Below, piece after piece: positions 26,812-36,656 of a stretch of 64,000 bases of DNA. The notes beneath the pieces were generated by a model. The model made no database searches, was not told the DNA's origin, and saw only the letters and a program-made list of their open reading frames with translations. This DNA is from Tenacibaculum pelagium (GTDB lineage Bacteria; Bacteroidota; Bacteroidia; Flavobacteriales; Flavobacteriaceae). The position numbers and the translations under genes are program-made. Positions within the stretch are counted from its first letter, which is position 1; every line of letters starts with the position of its first letter. Where the stretch lies: contig NZ_JACGLS010000002.1 in NCBI RefSeq assembly GCF_014062345.1, positions 186,001 through 250,000 of the forward strand. The letters are read 5' to 3'.

Positions 26812-28128
26812 CTATCCTCCAAAGTCATCAAATCGGATGTTTTCGTCATCAAGACCAAAATCTTCTCCCATTTTTTGTACTGCTTTGTTCATTAATGGTG
26901 GTCCACAGAAATATAATTCTAAATCTTCTGGAGCCTCATGCTTAGATAAATATTGGTCTATTACAACTTGGTGAATAAATCCAACAAAACCATCTCCAGC
27001 CTCATCATTAATATCTGCTTTAACCTTCCAGTTATCTTGTTCCATTGGTTCTGATAACGCCAAGTAGAATTTAAAATTTGGAAAATCTTTTTCTAATGCT
27101 CTAAAGTAGTGAATGTAGAATAATTCTGCTTTAGAACGACCTCCGTACCAATAGGTAACTTTTCTACCAGTTTTTAAAGTTCTGAATAAGTGATAAATAT
27201 GTGAACGCATTGGTGCCATACCTGCTCCTCCACCTACATATAACATTTCTGCTTCAGACTCATTGATAAAGAACTCTCCGTAAGGTCCAGAGATAGTTAC
27301 TTTATCTCCTGGTTTTTGGTTGAAAATATAAGAAGAAGCTACTCCTGGATTTACATCCATCCATCCGCCTTTAGCACGATCGAAAGGAGGTGTAGCCACA
27401 CGAACATTTAACATGATTTCTCTTCCTTCTGCAGGGTAAGAAGCCATAGAATATGCACGTTCTACTATTTCAGTATTTTTCATTACTAATGGTCTAAGGT
27501 TAAACTTATCCCAATCAGCCTCAAATTTATCTGGTTCACCTGGATGATCTTGTGGGTGTGCTGAAATATCCATATCTGAATATTTAATCTCACACTCAGG
27601 AATTTCAATTTGAATATATCCTCCAGCTTTGTAATCCATATCTTCTGGAATCTCAACTACAAACTCTTTAATAAAAGTTGCTACGTTATAGTTACGTACT
27701 ACAGTTGCTTCCCATTTCTTAATTCCAAAAATTTCTTCTGGGATAGAAATGTCCATGTCTTGTTTTACTTTAACCTGACATGCTAAACGGATACCGTGTT
27801 GTAATTCTTTACGTGTAAAGTGTGGTGTTTCTGTTGGTAAAGCTTCACCTCCACCAGAATTAACGTGACACTCACATTGTACACAAGATCCACCACCACC
27901 ACATGCTGATGGTAAGAAAATCTTCTCGTTTCCTAAAGTTGTTAACAATGTAGCTCCAGAAGCTACTTCAATTGTTTTATCACCGTTAATCGTAATCTTT
28001 ACAGGTCCCGATGGTGCTAATTTTTGTTTTACAAATAATAACAATCCTACTAAAACTAATACAATTGCTAAGAATGCTACTACAGTTACAGCTACTGTAC
28101 CTCCAGTACTTACTTCTAAAAACATCAT
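26812..28128 (-). CDS. nqrF: Na+-translocating NADH:quinone reductase subunit F
   Basis: 438 aa. N-terminal helix (about 9-31), a 2Fe-2S ferredoxin domain with [14 protein letters not shown] (about 76-89) and the fourth Cys in LACQVKV (near 117), then FAD-binding (RAYSMASYP) and NADH-binding ([22 protein letters not shown]) domains. It takes hydride from NADH and starts electron flow through the sodium pump. Its start overlaps nqrE's stop by one base. Confidence 0.96.
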   Translation of the reverse strand: MMFLEVSTGGTVAVTVVAFLAIVLVLVGLLLFVKQKLAPSGPVKITINGDKTIEVASGATLLTTLGNEKIFLPSACGGGGSCVQCECHVNSGGGEALPTETPHFTRKELQHGIRLACQVKVKQDMDISIPEEIFGIKKWEATVVRNYNVATFIKEFVVEIPEDMDYKAGGYIQIEIPECEIKYSDMDISAHPQDHPGEPDKFEADWDKFNLRPLVMKNTEIVERAYSMASYPAEGREIMLNVRVATPPFDRAKGGWMDVNPGVASSYIFNQKPGDKVTISGPYGEFFINESEAEMLYVGGGAGMAPMRSHIYHLFRTLKTGRKVTYWYGGRSKAELFYIHYFRALEKDFPNFKFYLALSEPMEQDNWKVKADINDEAGDGFVGFIHQVVIDQYLSKHEAPEDLELYFCGPPLMNKAVQKMGEDFGLDDENIRFDDFGG

Positions 28129-28865
28129 TATTCTGTAATTTTTTTAGTGTTATCTGCTATTTTTTCAGCATCCTCTTTTACCTCTTCCTTCTTTTCTTCT
28201 ATCTTGATTTCTGCTTTAGGAGCTTCTTCTTTCTTCGCTTCATCATCACCTCCTGTTAACATACCTCCAAAACTCATAAATCCGATCGCCATTAGACCAG
28301 TAATAATAAAAGTAATTCCTAATCCTCTTAATGCTGGTGGCACTGATGAATATCTGATTTTTTCACGAATCGCAGCAATAGCTAAAATTGCTAAAAACCA
28401 TCCGATACCAGAACCAATACCATAAGTTAATGATAATCCTAATGTTGGAATTTCACGAGATTGCATAAATAAAGACCCTCCTAAAATTGCACAGTTTACT
28501 GCAATTAACGGTAAGAAAATACCTAAAGAGTTATATAATGCTGGTGCAAATTTCTCAACAATAATTTCTACCAATTGTACCATGGTTGCAATTGTTGCAA
28601 TAAACATGATAAATGATAAGAAACTTAAATCGTAATCTGCATATTCAGCTCCTAACCAAGATAATGCTCCTGGTTGTAATAAATATTGATCTAATAACCA
28701 GTTAATAGGTACTGTTACAGCTAATACAAAGATAACTGCAGCTCCTAAACCTACGGCTGTTGATACTTTTTTAGATACCGCTAAGTAAGAACACATTCCT
28801 AAGAACGTAGCAAATACCATGTTATCTATAAATATCGACTTGAAAAATAATTCTAAATGTTCCAT
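28128..28865 (-). CDS. nqrE: Na+-translocating NADH:quinone reductase subunit E, with charged C-terminal tail
   Basis: 245 aa. Six-helix membrane protein; [24 protein letters not shown] and AINCAILGG-like signatures are clear. Conserved Cys residues ([14 protein letters not shown]) sit where the intramembrane iron centre shared with NqrD is held. Standard NqrE is about 200 aa; here an extra 40-residue K/E-rich tail follows the last helix (from about residue 205). Confidence 0.95.
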   Translation of the reverse strand: MEHLELFFKSIFIDNMVFATFLGMCSYLAVSKKVSTAVGLGAAVIFVLAVTVPINWLLDQYLLQPGALSWLGAEYADYDLSFLSFIMFIATIATMVQLVEIIVEKFAPALYNSLGIFLPLIAVNCAILGGSLFMQSREIPTLGLSLTYGIGSGIGWFLAILAIAAIREKIRYSSVPPALRGLGITFIITGLMAIGFMSFGGMLTGGDDEAKKEEAPKAEIKIEEKKEEVKEDAEKIADNTKKITE

Positions 28866-28896
28866 TTTTCTATATTTTTAATGAACCCTAACTAGG

Positions 28897-29541
28897 TTAG
28901 TCTTCAATTAATGCTTTGTTTCTACTACGTTGTACCCAAATAATAATACCTACAACAATTAATGCCATTGGCGATAATAACATGAATCCGTTATTCTCAT
29001 ATCCTAAAGCATATAATCCTGTTTTCTCAATTGGGTCTCCTAATACTTTAAATCCTAATAAAGTACCAGAACCTAACAATTCTCTAAAGAAACCTACTGC
29101 AATTAAAATAACAGCGTATCCTAAAGCATTTCCTATTCCATCTAAGAACGATCTCCATGGTCCGTTACCTAAAGCAAATGCTTCAAAACGTCCCATAATA
29201 ATACAGTTGGTAATAATTAAACCTACGAATACCGAAAGTGTTTTACTTAACTCATAAGCAAATGCCTTTAATACTTGATCAACAATAATTACTAAAGCAG
29301 CAACTACGATTAACTGTACAATAATTCTGATTTTTGATGGAATGATATTTCTTAATAAAGAAATCACCACGTTTCCTATTCCTAATACAAACAATACCGA
29401 TACAGACATTACAATAGATGCTTGTAACTCTGCAGTAATTGCTAATGCAGAACAAATACCTAATACCTGAATAGTAATTGGGTTGTTATCTGCTAATGGG
29501 TCCGTAATTAACGCTGCGTCTTTTTTTGATAAAAGTCCCAT
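28897..29541 (-). CDS. nqrD: Na+-translocating NADH:quinone reductase subunit D
   Basis: 214 aa, six hydrophobic helices, paralogous to NqrE. NPITIQVLGICSALAIT carries one iron-centre Cys and IITNCIIMGRFEAFALGN the other. Regular length. It follows nqrC by 2 bases. Confidence 0.95.
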   Translation of the reverse strand: MGLLSKKDAALITDPLADNNPITIQVLGICSALAITAELQASIVMSVSVLFVLGIGNVVISLLRNIIPSKIRIIVQLIVVAALVIIVDQVLKAFAYELSKTLSVFVGLIITNCIIMGRFEAFALGNGPWRSFLDGIGNALGYAVILIAVGFFRELLGSGTLLGFKVLGDPIEKTGLYALGYENNGFMLLSPMALIVVGIIIWVQRSRNKALIED

Positions 29542-29543
29542 AA

Positions 29544-30284
29544 TTATTTCAATGTTTTAAAGTAAGGTACGTATAAACCTAATTCAGATTTAATCATTGC
29601 TGCAACACCGTCTCCAGTAATTGTTGCTCCTGCAATTGCATCTACCTCGTTATCATTTTTATCTTCGTTCTTCGGGTCGTTATTTGATTTAGAAACCGTG
29701 ATTCCTTTAAAAGAACCATTATTCATTAAATTTTCTCCGATGAAATCATCCATAAAATAACGTTGCTTAATGTTAGCTCCTAATCCTGGTGTTTCTCCTT
29801 TATGATCGAAGAAAGCTCCTTGAACTACCATGTTTTTATCCATTGCAACGTATCCCCATATAGCATCCCAAAGACCTTTACCTCTAATTGGTGCGATGTA
29901 AAACGTTTTACCGTCTTTTTCACCTACAAATAATGGTAACTTTCTTACGTTTCCTGCTTTTGCAGCTGTTTGTTGTTTTTTAACATCAATTAAATAAGCA
30001 TTTGCATCTTCAGAAACATTAGTCCTTTCGATTACTAATTGCTTTTTAATGTATTTTGAAAATTCGTCAGCTACTTTATCTTTTGATACAAAGATTGCGC
30101 TGCTTTCATCATTATCATTTACTCCCATAGCATACAAAATGTTTTGTTGCTTTTCGATACGCTTATTAGCATCGATCATTGGGCGAAGCGATGAAGCTGT
30201 AAAAGCCAACAAAGCTCCTACTACTAATACCATACCTATGGCAAAAAGTAGCGTATATCCATTACTATCTGTTCTCTTACTCAT
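29544..30284 (-). CDS. nqrC: Na+-translocating NADH:quinone reductase subunit C
   Basis: 246 aa from the ATG at 30282-30284, chosen because it lies 4 bases after nqrB's stop; an in-frame ATG 27 bases earlier overlaps nqrB by 23 bases and is less likely. One N-terminal helix (about 9-32) and a periplasmic FMN-binding domain with AIAGATITGDGV, where the second Thr is the expected covalent FMN attachment site. Confidence 0.94.
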   Translation of the reverse strand: MSKRTDSNGYTLLFAIGMVLVVGALLAFTASSLRPMIDANKRIEKQQNILYAMGVNDNDESSAIFVSKDKVADEFSKYIKKQLVIERTNVSEDANAYLIDVKKQQTAAKAGNVRKLPLFVGEKDGKTFYIAPIRGKGLWDAIWGYVAMDKNMVVQGAFFDHKGETPGLGANIKQRYFMDDFIGENLMNNGSFKGITVSKSNNDPKNEDKNDNEVDAIAGATITGDGVAAMIKSELGLYVPYFKTLK

Positions 30285-30288
30285 AATT

Positions 30289-31494
30289 TTAGGCAGTTTT
30301 AACTTTAGCACGTTTTAATCTTCTCTTTACATTTCCTTGAACCACATAATGGTCGATTGTTGGAGCAAAAACGTTCATTAATAAAATAGCTAACATTACT
30401 CCTTCTGGATATGCAGGGTTGAATACACGAATCATAATCGAGATAAATCCGATTAAGAAACCATAAATCCATTTTCCTTTATTTGTTTGTGAAGCAGATA
30501 CAGGGTCAGTAGCCATATATACAGCACCAAATGCAAATCCTCCAACTAATAAATGTTTCCAAAAATCTAAGCTCATTAATCCGTAAAACTTGCTTGTTTC
30601 ACCAATCCAACCTAAATCAACTACTTGATTAAAGATGAATCCCATTACTAAGGCTCCGATTACTGCAGATAACATAATTCTCCAGCTTCCAATCTTTGTA
30701 AAGATTAAGAATAAACCTCCTAATAAAATTAATAAAGTTGAAGTTTCTCCAATAGAACCTGGAATAAATCCGAAGAACATATCAGAAACTGAAAAGTTAG
30801 GAGCAGCATTCTGTGCTAAACTTCCTAAAACAGTTTCTCCTGAGATTGCATCAGCAGAACCTGCTAATTCTCTTGCTCCTTCTACCCATACTTTATCTCC
30901 AGACATCCAAGTTGGATATGCGAAGAATAAAAATGCACGAATTGTTAAAGCTGGATTTAAGATGTTCATTCCTGTTCCTCCAAATACTTCTTTACCAATT
31001 ACAACTCCAAATGCAACTGCAACAGCTAACATCCATAAAGGTAAATCGATTGGCACGATTAACGGAACTAACATTCCTGTTACTAAGTATCCTTCTTCAA
31101 TCTCATGCCCTTTAATAATACAGAACACAAATTCGATAGCTAAACCAACTACGTAAGAAACAATTACTAATGGTAAAATTTTTGCTGCTCCGACTAATAA
31201 GTTGTCTAAGTTCCAAAAATCTCCACTAAAGAAAGACATTCCTTCAGTAAATCCGTTAATAGCTGCATAGTGTTGGTACCCTGCATTAAACATACCGAAT
31301 AATAAACATGGTACTAAAGCCATGATTACAATATTCATTGTACGTTTTAAATCATCTGCTGCCTTTATATGAGTTCCTCCGTGAGTTGTCTCATTTGGCA
31401 AGTATAAAAAAGTATGGAAACCATTAAATAGCGGTGCCATTTTAGTTCCTTTATACTTTTCTTTTAAATTATGTAAGTTTTGTTTTAAGCCCAT
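30289..31494 (-). CDS. nqrB: Na+-translocating NADH:quinone reductase subunit B
   Basis: 401 aa, the main sodium-channel membrane subunit, about ten helices. The covalent FMN site is the Thr in GSIGETSTLLIL; GKEVFGGTGMNILNPAL and ATDPVSASQTNKGKW are also diagnostic. It follows nqrA by 3 bases. Confidence 0.96.
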   Translation of the reverse strand: MGLKQNLHNLKEKYKGTKMAPLFNGFHTFLYLPNETTHGGTHIKAADDLKRTMNIVIMALVPCLLFGMFNAGYQHYAAINGFTEGMSFFSGDFWNLDNLLVGAAKILPLVIVSYVVGLAIEFVFCIIKGHEIEEGYLVTGMLVPLIVPIDLPLWMLAVAVAFGVVIGKEVFGGTGMNILNPALTIRAFLFFAYPTWMSGDKVWVEGARELAGSADAISGETVLGSLAQNAAPNFSVSDMFFGFIPGSIGETSTLLILLGGLFLIFTKIGSWRIMLSAVIGALVMGFIFNQVVDLGWIGETSKFYGLMSLDFWKHLLVGGFAFGAVYMATDPVSASQTNKGKWIYGFLIGFISIMIRVFNPAYPEGVMLAILLMNVFAPTIDHYVVQGNVKRRLKRAKVKTA

Positions 31495-31497
31495 ATC

Positions 31498-32850
31498 TTA
31501 TCCTAATTCTTCTCTCATTAAATCTAATCCTTCACGAATTATCTTCTGGTGAGGTTGTTTAGACACACAAATAAATTCTGTTAACGCAAAATCTTCTGGT
31601 GCAATTTCGTAAGCTCCTAACCCTTCCATTTCGTCAAGGTCTTTATACATACAAGCTTTTAATAATTGCATCGGATAGATATCTAACGGAAATACTTCTT
31701 CATACGCTCCTGTAACCACAAATGCTCTGTGTTCACCGTTTGTATTCGTATTTAAGTCATACTTTTTCTTAGGATTTAACCAAGAGAATGTTAAAGCTCT
31801 AGAAGTAGAAACTTTATCAAAAACTGGCTTATTCCATCCAAAAAACTCGTAATCATCACCTTCAGGAATCGCAGTAACTTGGTTATCATAGTATCCTAAG
31901 AAACCATTTTCTCCAACCTGCTCTCCACTTAACACATTTCCGCTAATTACACGTTCGTTATCAGTTTCTAAATTACCTTTAGTAATATCACTCATTTGTG
32001 CTCCTGCTACAGCAGTAACATACTGAGGTTTACTAAATTTAGAACCTGTTAACGCAACTGTACGTTTTGCATTAAACTTTCCTGTTAATAATAACTCACC
32101 TATTACCACTAAATCTTGAGGAGTAACTACCCATACAACTTCACCTTTATTAATCGGATCGATTTGTGCAATTTGAGTACTTACATTTCCTACAGGATGT
32201 GGTCCAGATACTTTATGTAACTCAACACCTTTCATCTCTTTAAAAGGAGATAATGTTGAATTTTTAGCAACTGAAACATGTACTTTTCCTTCCGTTAACT
32301 TTGTTAACGCAGTTAAAGCAGCCTGTAATTCAGCTTCTTTACCTTTTAAGGTATAATCGTAATCTGCTGCTAATGGAGCACTAGCGTAGGCTGATACAAA
32401 AATAGCTTTTGGTGCTTGATTAGGGTTTGCAACCACGTCGTAAGGACGCTGCTTTACAAATGGCCAACAACCTGAAGCAAATAAGTGATTTTTCACTTCT
32501 TCGCTAGACATTGCATCAACATCTTTTTTACCAAAATCTTTGTATTCCTGCTGTGCTGTAGCAGTGATTTTAATTTCTAATACTTTTCTTCTTGCTCCAC
32601 GAACGATTTCTGTAACTTTTCCGCTAACTGGACTTGGAAATAAAATACGTTCATCACTCTTTGCATGAAAAAGTGCTTCACCTGCTTTTACTTCTGTACC
32701 CTCTTTAGCTAAAATTTTAGGAATAACGCCGTGAAAATCGCTTGGCTTAATAGCGAACATACTACCCAATGGAAGTTCGGTAGTAATTTGTTCTGCCTCA
32801 CCAACTAGCTTGATATCCAAGCCTTTCTTAATACGGATGTCTTTTGACAT
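31498..32850 (-). CDS. nqrA: Na+-translocating NADH:quinone reductase subunit A
   Basis: 450 aa soluble subunit bound on the cytoplasmic face, involved in quinone binding. Starts MSKDIRIKKGLDIKLVGEAEQ; PVSGKVTEIVRGARRKVLEI and GPHPVGNVSTQIAQIDPI are family signatures. First gene of the complete nqrABCDEF operon, with promoter element TAAATTTG (minus) at 32886-32893. Confidence 0.95.
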   Translation of the reverse strand: MSKDIRIKKGLDIKLVGEAEQITTELPLGSMFAIKPSDFHGVIPKILAKEGTEVKAGEALFHAKSDERILFPSPVSGKVTEIVRGARRKVLEIKITATAQQEYKDFGKKDVDAMSSEEVKNHLFASGCWPFVKQRPYDVVANPNQAPKAIFVSAYASAPLAADYDYTLKGKEAELQAALTALTKLTEGKVHVSVAKNSTLSPFKEMKGVELHKVSGPHPVGNVSTQIAQIDPINKGEVVWVVTPQDLVVIGELLLTGKFNAKRTVALTGSKFSKPQYVTAVAGAQMSDITKGNLETDNERVISGNVLSGEQVGENGFLGYYDNQVTAIPEGDDYEFFGWNKPVFDKVSTSRALTFSWLNPKKKYDLNTNTNGEHRAFVVTGAYEEVFPLDIYPMQLLKACMYKDLDEMEGLGAYEIAPEDFALTEFICVSKQPHQKIIREGLDLMREELG

Positions 32851-32885
32851 AGGAACTGATTAATTTGATTTTCTTAAAAAACATG

Positions 32886-32893
32886 CAAATTTA
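32886..32893 (-). promoter_or_regulatory. nqr operon promoter -7 element
   Basis: Minus-strand TAAATTTG fits TAnnTTTG, 35 bases before the nqrA ATG. Confidence 0.55.
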
Positions 32894-32997
32894 CTGATTT
32901 TGAAAATTTTGGGTAAGTTTTTAGTTTTTTATCTTTTCGATAGCTCTTTATTTATATTTATTCTAAATAAATTATTTTTCTTTGGCTTACAATTTGA

Positions 32998-33005
32998 TAC
33001 ATTTG
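32998..33005 (+). promoter_or_regulatory. Promoter -7 element of the plug protein gene
   Basis: TACATTTG fits TAnnTTTG. It ends only 5 bases before the chosen ATG at 33011, so either the transcript is almost leaderless or the element is fortuitous. Confidence 0.4.
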
Positions 33006-33010
33006 TTACC

Positions 33011-34228
33011 ATGATAAAAAAACTTACTCTTTTACTGTTTGTATTTACTAGCGTATTAAATGCTCAGAACATTAAAACCATTCAATTAAGGCCTAAACAT
33101 AGCACTAATCAATATGCTGCTATGGTAAAGCTAGGTCAGGTTTTAGAACTTTCTTTTGATGATTTAGATGCCGACAATAAAGAATATAAATATAAAGTTG
33201 AACACATGACACATGATTGGAAGCCAAGCAGCCTAACTTCCAATCAATACATCGATGGTTTTGATGAAAACGAAATCTTTAACATTAGCAACTCATTTAA
33301 CACTCTACAACCTTATACTCATTATTCGGTTGATATTCCTAATCAAAATACAATCATTACCAAGAGTGGTAATTACTTAATTTCTGTTTTAGATGAAGAT
33401 TACGAAGTAGTTTTTTCGAGACGCTGCGTATTTTATGAAGACATAACTACTGTGGGGATTGCGATTTTTAGAAGTAGAGACACAAAATCTAACAATCAAA
33501 AACAAACAGTTCAATTTGTAGTAAATCATCCAACGTTAGCAATCAACAATCCTACTCAAGAAATAAATGTATCAGTAATTCAAAATTATAATTGGAATAA
33601 TGCTATAAACGATATTCAACCAGTTTTTATTAAACCTCAACAGTTAGTTTACAATCACACTTTTAAAACTAATTTTTGGGGAGGTAATGAATTTTTAAAT
33701 TTTGACAGCAAACACATTCGCAACACCAGCTTAAATATTGCTAAAACAGAACGAAAAGACATTTACAATAGTTACTTATACACTAACGAGCCGAAAGCTA
33801 ACAAAACTTACACCTATAATCCAGATATTAACGGTCAATTTGTTGTTAGAACACTAGAAGCTGATGATGCAAATACTGAAGCAGATTATTCTCTCGTTCA
33901 CTTTTCCTTAGACGCTTTTGAACCTTACGAAAACAAAGAAGTATATGTTTACGGAGCCTTCAATAACTTTCAATTAACTGATGAAAACAAAATGAAATAC
34001 AATTCAGTTGACAGGATTTATCAAGCAGCAATACTTTTTAAACAAGGGTTTTACAATTACAGTTATGCAACTTTAAACAAGGATAACAAAGTTAACCTAC
34101 GCGAAATTGATGGCTCCTTTTTTCAGACTGAAAATGAATACACTGTAATTGTATACTACAAGCCATTTGGAGAAATTTACGATAGAGTTATTGGAGTTGG
34201 AAATGGCTACTTTAATCAAAACAGATAG
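33011..34228 (+). CDS. Type IX secretion system plug protein (former DUF5103)
   Basis: 405 aa from the ATG at 33011, which opens a signal peptide (MIKKLTLLLFVFTSVLNAQ); an upstream in-frame ATG at 32900 gives a 37-residue extension without signal character. The body matches the Plug protein family: IKTIQLRP.H.TNQYA, LSFDDLDAD...YKYKVEHMTHDWKPS near the N-terminus, and VYVYGAFNNFQLTDENKMKYN near the C-terminus. In structural work on Flavobacterium johnsoniae this family closes the lateral or periplasmic side of the SprA translocon. Here it stands beside nqr and apaG, not with other por/spr genes. Confidence 0.82.
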   Translation: MIKKLTLLLFVFTSVLNAQNIKTIQLRPKHSTNQYAAMVKLGQVLELSFDDLDADNKEYKYKVEHMTHDWKPSSLTSNQYIDGFDENEIFNISNSFNTLQPYTHYSVDIPNQNTIITKSGNYLISVLDEDYEVVFSRRCVFYEDITTVGIAIFRSRDTKSNNQKQTVQFVVNHPTLAINNPTQEINVSVIQNYNWNNAINDIQPVFIKPQQLVYNHTFKTNFWGGNEFLNFDSKHIRNTSLNIAKTERKDIYNSYLYTNEPKANKTYTYNPDINGQFVVRTLEADDANTEADYSLVHFSLDAFEPYENKEVYVYGAFNNFQLTDENKMKYNSVDRIYQAAILFKQGFYNYSYATLNKDNKVNLREIDGSFFQTENEYTVIVYYKPFGEIYDRVIGVGNGYFNQNR

Positions 34229-34279
34229 TTAATCATTGTAACTATTGATTAAAACTCGAAAAAAAACTATATTTATGCT

Positions 34280-34666
34280 ATGTTTCAACAGATAACAAAA
34301 GGCATAAAAATATCGGTAAAAACCACTTTCAACGGCAAAGTGTATCGAGGTTATCAAGAATATTATACTTTTAGTTATTACATTTCAATAGAAAATAATT
34401 CTAAAAATACAGTCCAGCTTTTAGAACGCTATTGGACTATTTTCGATGCTCTCAACAATATTGAATATGCAGAAGGAGAAGGAGTTGTAGGAGAAACACC
34501 AATTTTAAAGCCCAATGAGGAATACAATTATAGATCAAATTGTTTTTTACTATCAAATACTGGTGCTATGATGGGACATTATAAAATGATTAACTTTGAA
34601 ACTTCAGAAGAGTTTTTGGTAACCATACCAACTTTTCAACTAACCACAACGCCTACCTTAAACTAA
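34280..34666 (+). CDS. apaG: ApaG domain protein
   Basis: 128 aa, the usual size. Immunoglobulin-like ApaG fold with YYTFSYYISIENNSKNTVQLLERYW, EYAEGEGVVGETPILKPNEEYNYRS and SNTGAMMGHYKM; GxGVVGExPxLxPGE is the diagnostic motif. Often labelled Co2+/Mg2+ efflux protein, but biochemical role is uncertain. Its stop overlaps the start of the next gene (TAATG). Confidence 0.92.
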   Translation: MFQQITKGIKISVKTTFNGKVYRGYQEYYTFSYYISIENNSKNTVQLLERYWTIFDALNNIEYAEGEGVVGETPILKPNEEYNYRSNCFLLSNTGAMMGHYKMINFETSEEFLVTIPTFQLTTTPTLN

Positions 34667-35772
34667 TGGCAAAGAAAAATAAAGCTATAGTAGTTAAAGA
34701 CACAAACTGTCTAAACTGCGGATATCCTTTTAATCAACAAGAAAATTTCTGCCCTGAGTGTGGGCAAAAAAACAAAGGAAAAAAAATCACTTTAAAAAGC
34801 TTTATAAGTGAAGTTTTTGCTGGCTTTATTTCTTGGGATGCTAAATTCTGGAAGACACTTATTCCTTTATTAATTGATCCTGGAAAAGTTTCCAAAGATT
34901 ATATTGAAGGTAAACGAAATAGATATGTTAACCCTTTTAGATTTTACATAACCACCTCAATCGTTTTCTTTTTAATATTGGGAGCCACCGAAAGCTATGA
35001 TAAGTTTAATGATTTACGAAAAGGAACTAATAAATCTAGCATTGCATTTAATCAAAATAACAATCAAGAAGTAGATTTAGATTCAATTCAAAAAGTCGTT
35101 ATAAACGAAATTGAAAAAGCCAAAATTAAAGACTCTTTAGGTATCGACATACCTTTAGATTCAACTACACTAAAAAAAATAAAAGAAAAAGAAAATAACT
35201 TTCATTTTTCATTAGGGGGTGAAAAAATCGACATGATGAAATATGTTAGATTTCACAAGAAATATCCAGAAATTGCTATTGATGCTGCTTTAGACAGCCT
35301 ACAACTAGAAAAAAACTTTAAAAATAGATTTTGGTACAGCCGGTTAAAAGTGTTTAATGGCGTAGTATCTAATAATAGCGAAACAGGTTATAAATTTTTA
35401 AAACAGATATTGTCATATGCATCTATCGCATTATTTATCCTACTCCCGTTATTTACACTGTTCTTAAAAATAATTTACGCTCGTAGAAAATACACATATG
35501 TAGAGCATTTAGTTTTTGTTTTTCATGTTCAAACAGTATTCTTCTTACTTTTTTCTATTTTTTATATTATTGGATATATTAAAGATGCTATATACCTAAT
35601 ACCTATATTTTTATTGTTATTTATAATTTACTTATTTCTAGCAATGAAGAAATTTTATAACCAAGGCTATTTAAAAACATTTATTAAATATATAATGGCA
35701 AATACAGTATTTTTCTTTCTAGCTACAATAGGTGCTTTAATTGTTTCTTTTATTGCTTTTGCGCTGTATTAA
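34666..35772 (+). CDS. DUF3667 membrane protein with N-terminal zinc ribbon
   Basis: 368 aa. N-terminal four-cysteine ribbon (CLNCGYPF ... CPECGQKN, residues about 15-36), then ISWDAKFWKTLIPLLIDPGKVSKDYIEGKRNRYVNPFRFYITTS, the hallmark of DUF3667, a first helix (about 92-107), a polar middle section, and about four helices near the C-terminus. Bacteroidota family of unknown function. Co-translated with apaG; its 3' end overlaps the converging NRDE gene by 4 bases. Confidence 0.85.
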   Translation: MAKKNKAIVVKDTNCLNCGYPFNQQENFCPECGQKNKGKKITLKSFISEVFAGFISWDAKFWKTLIPLLIDPGKVSKDYIEGKRNRYVNPFRFYITTSIVFFLILGATESYDKFNDLRKGTNKSSIAFNQNNNQEVDLDSIQKVVINEIEKAKIKDSLGIDIPLDSTTLKKIKEKENNFHFSLGGEKIDMMKYVRFHKKYPEIAIDAALDSLQLEKNFKNRFWYSRLKVFNGVVSNNSETGYKFLKQILSYASIALFILLPLFTLFLKIIYARRKYTYVEHLVFVFHVQTVFFLLFSIFYIIGYIKDAIYLIPIFLLLFIIYLFLAMKKFYNQGYLKTFIKYIMANTVFFFLATIGALIVSFIAFALY

Positions 35773-36458
35773 TTCTGTTCATTTATAAAATCCACATATT
35801 TAATAGAAACATCATTCGCATTTTTATAAACCGAAGTAACACTAACTGTTTCAACTCGAGTACGTTTCATTTTTAACGATATCTCTGAATCCCCTTTTGT
35901 TTCATCTTGATGAAAAGCAAGAATATCTTCTTGTGTAAAATCCTTATACTCTTCTAACCAATCAGCAAACCAAACACGACGCAATTGTTTCATTTCCTCA
36001 TCATATAAGGTTGATGACGACCATATTTTTGGTTCATTTTCTAACACTTCAAAATGTTTTTGTTCTCCGTCCCAAACTAATTCATAAGCTTTTAGATTTT
36101 GCTTCCAATCAACTAAAACAATTGTAAAAGGTTCTATTCCATCAAAATCAAAATGATTAATAATCTCAACAGGATTATCAACCTTTAATAATTGCTTTAC
36201 AATTACTCCTCTACTCATTCGATAATTTTCTACACGTTTATGCTTTGTAAAACCTCCATTTAACAAACAAATCAATCTCTTTTTTTCAGACAAACCAATC
36301 CAAGTACCTCCAGCTAATTCATCTTTAGGATAGGTAAGCTTCACCCCTTCCTCATCATACTCTTTTGGCGGAATTGTTTTTCTATTCGGATCTTCATCTC
36401 TATTAGAGGTTAATATAAAATCATTATTTCCTAAAGGTAAATAAGTTACCGTGCACAT
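35769..36458 (-). CDS. NRDE-family (TANGO2-like) protein
   Basis: 229 aa. Starts MCTVTYLPLGNNDFILTSNRDED, containing the defining NRDE motif, with Cys2 in the position of an Ntn-hydrolase-like nucleophile after Met removal. GGTWIGLSEKKRLICLLNGG is also typical. Function in bacteria is unknown; eukaryotic relatives affect haem or lipid handling. Confidence 0.85.
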   Translation of the reverse strand: MCTVTYLPLGNNDFILTSNRDEDPNRKTIPPKEYDEEGVKLTYPKDELAGGTWIGLSEKKRLICLLNGGFTKHKRVENYRMSRGVIVKQLLKVDNPVEIINHFDFDGIEPFTIVLVDWKQNLKAYELVWDGEQKHFEVLENEPKIWSSSTLYDEEMKQLRRVWFADWLEEYKDFTQEDILAFHQDETKGDSEISLKMKRTRVETVSVTSVYKNANDVSIKYVDFINEQN

Positions 36459-36520
36459 ATTGTATCTTTTTTGGTAAGTTAAGACGTAAAAACAGCTTAG
36501 TTATTACTAAAAATAAGTGT

Positions 36521-36528
36521 TAACTTTG
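36521..36528 (+). promoter_or_regulatory. pruA promoter -7 element and long leader
   Basis: TAACTTTG fits TAnnTTTG. The ATG is 129 bases downstream; the leader contains CAATCTA (about 36539) and TAGATTG (about 36596), which could pair around a 50-base loop. No known riboswitch was recognised. Confidence 0.5.
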
Positions 36529-36656
36529 CGCCTCAAATCAATCTAAGATTGTTTGGCTAAAGTATCACACATTAATCTTTGCAAATTAATAGTATTAGAT
36601 TGTGTTTTTTACTTTTTAATTGAAAAAAATAATTTTTAAATAAACAACATAACAAA

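Noticed and set aside
28916..29257. 113-aa plus-strand ORF inside nqrD
   Set aside because: Antisense shadow of nqrD.
30635..31156. 173-aa plus-strand ORF inside nqrB
   Set aside because: Antisense to a conserved, intact nqrB; high Pro/Ser/Thr composition typical of a reverse-frame shadow.
32900..33010. N-terminal extension of the type IX plug protein
   Set aside because: The extra 37 residues are not signal-like, while the ATG at 33011 opens a typical signal peptide directly after a TAnnTTTG element.
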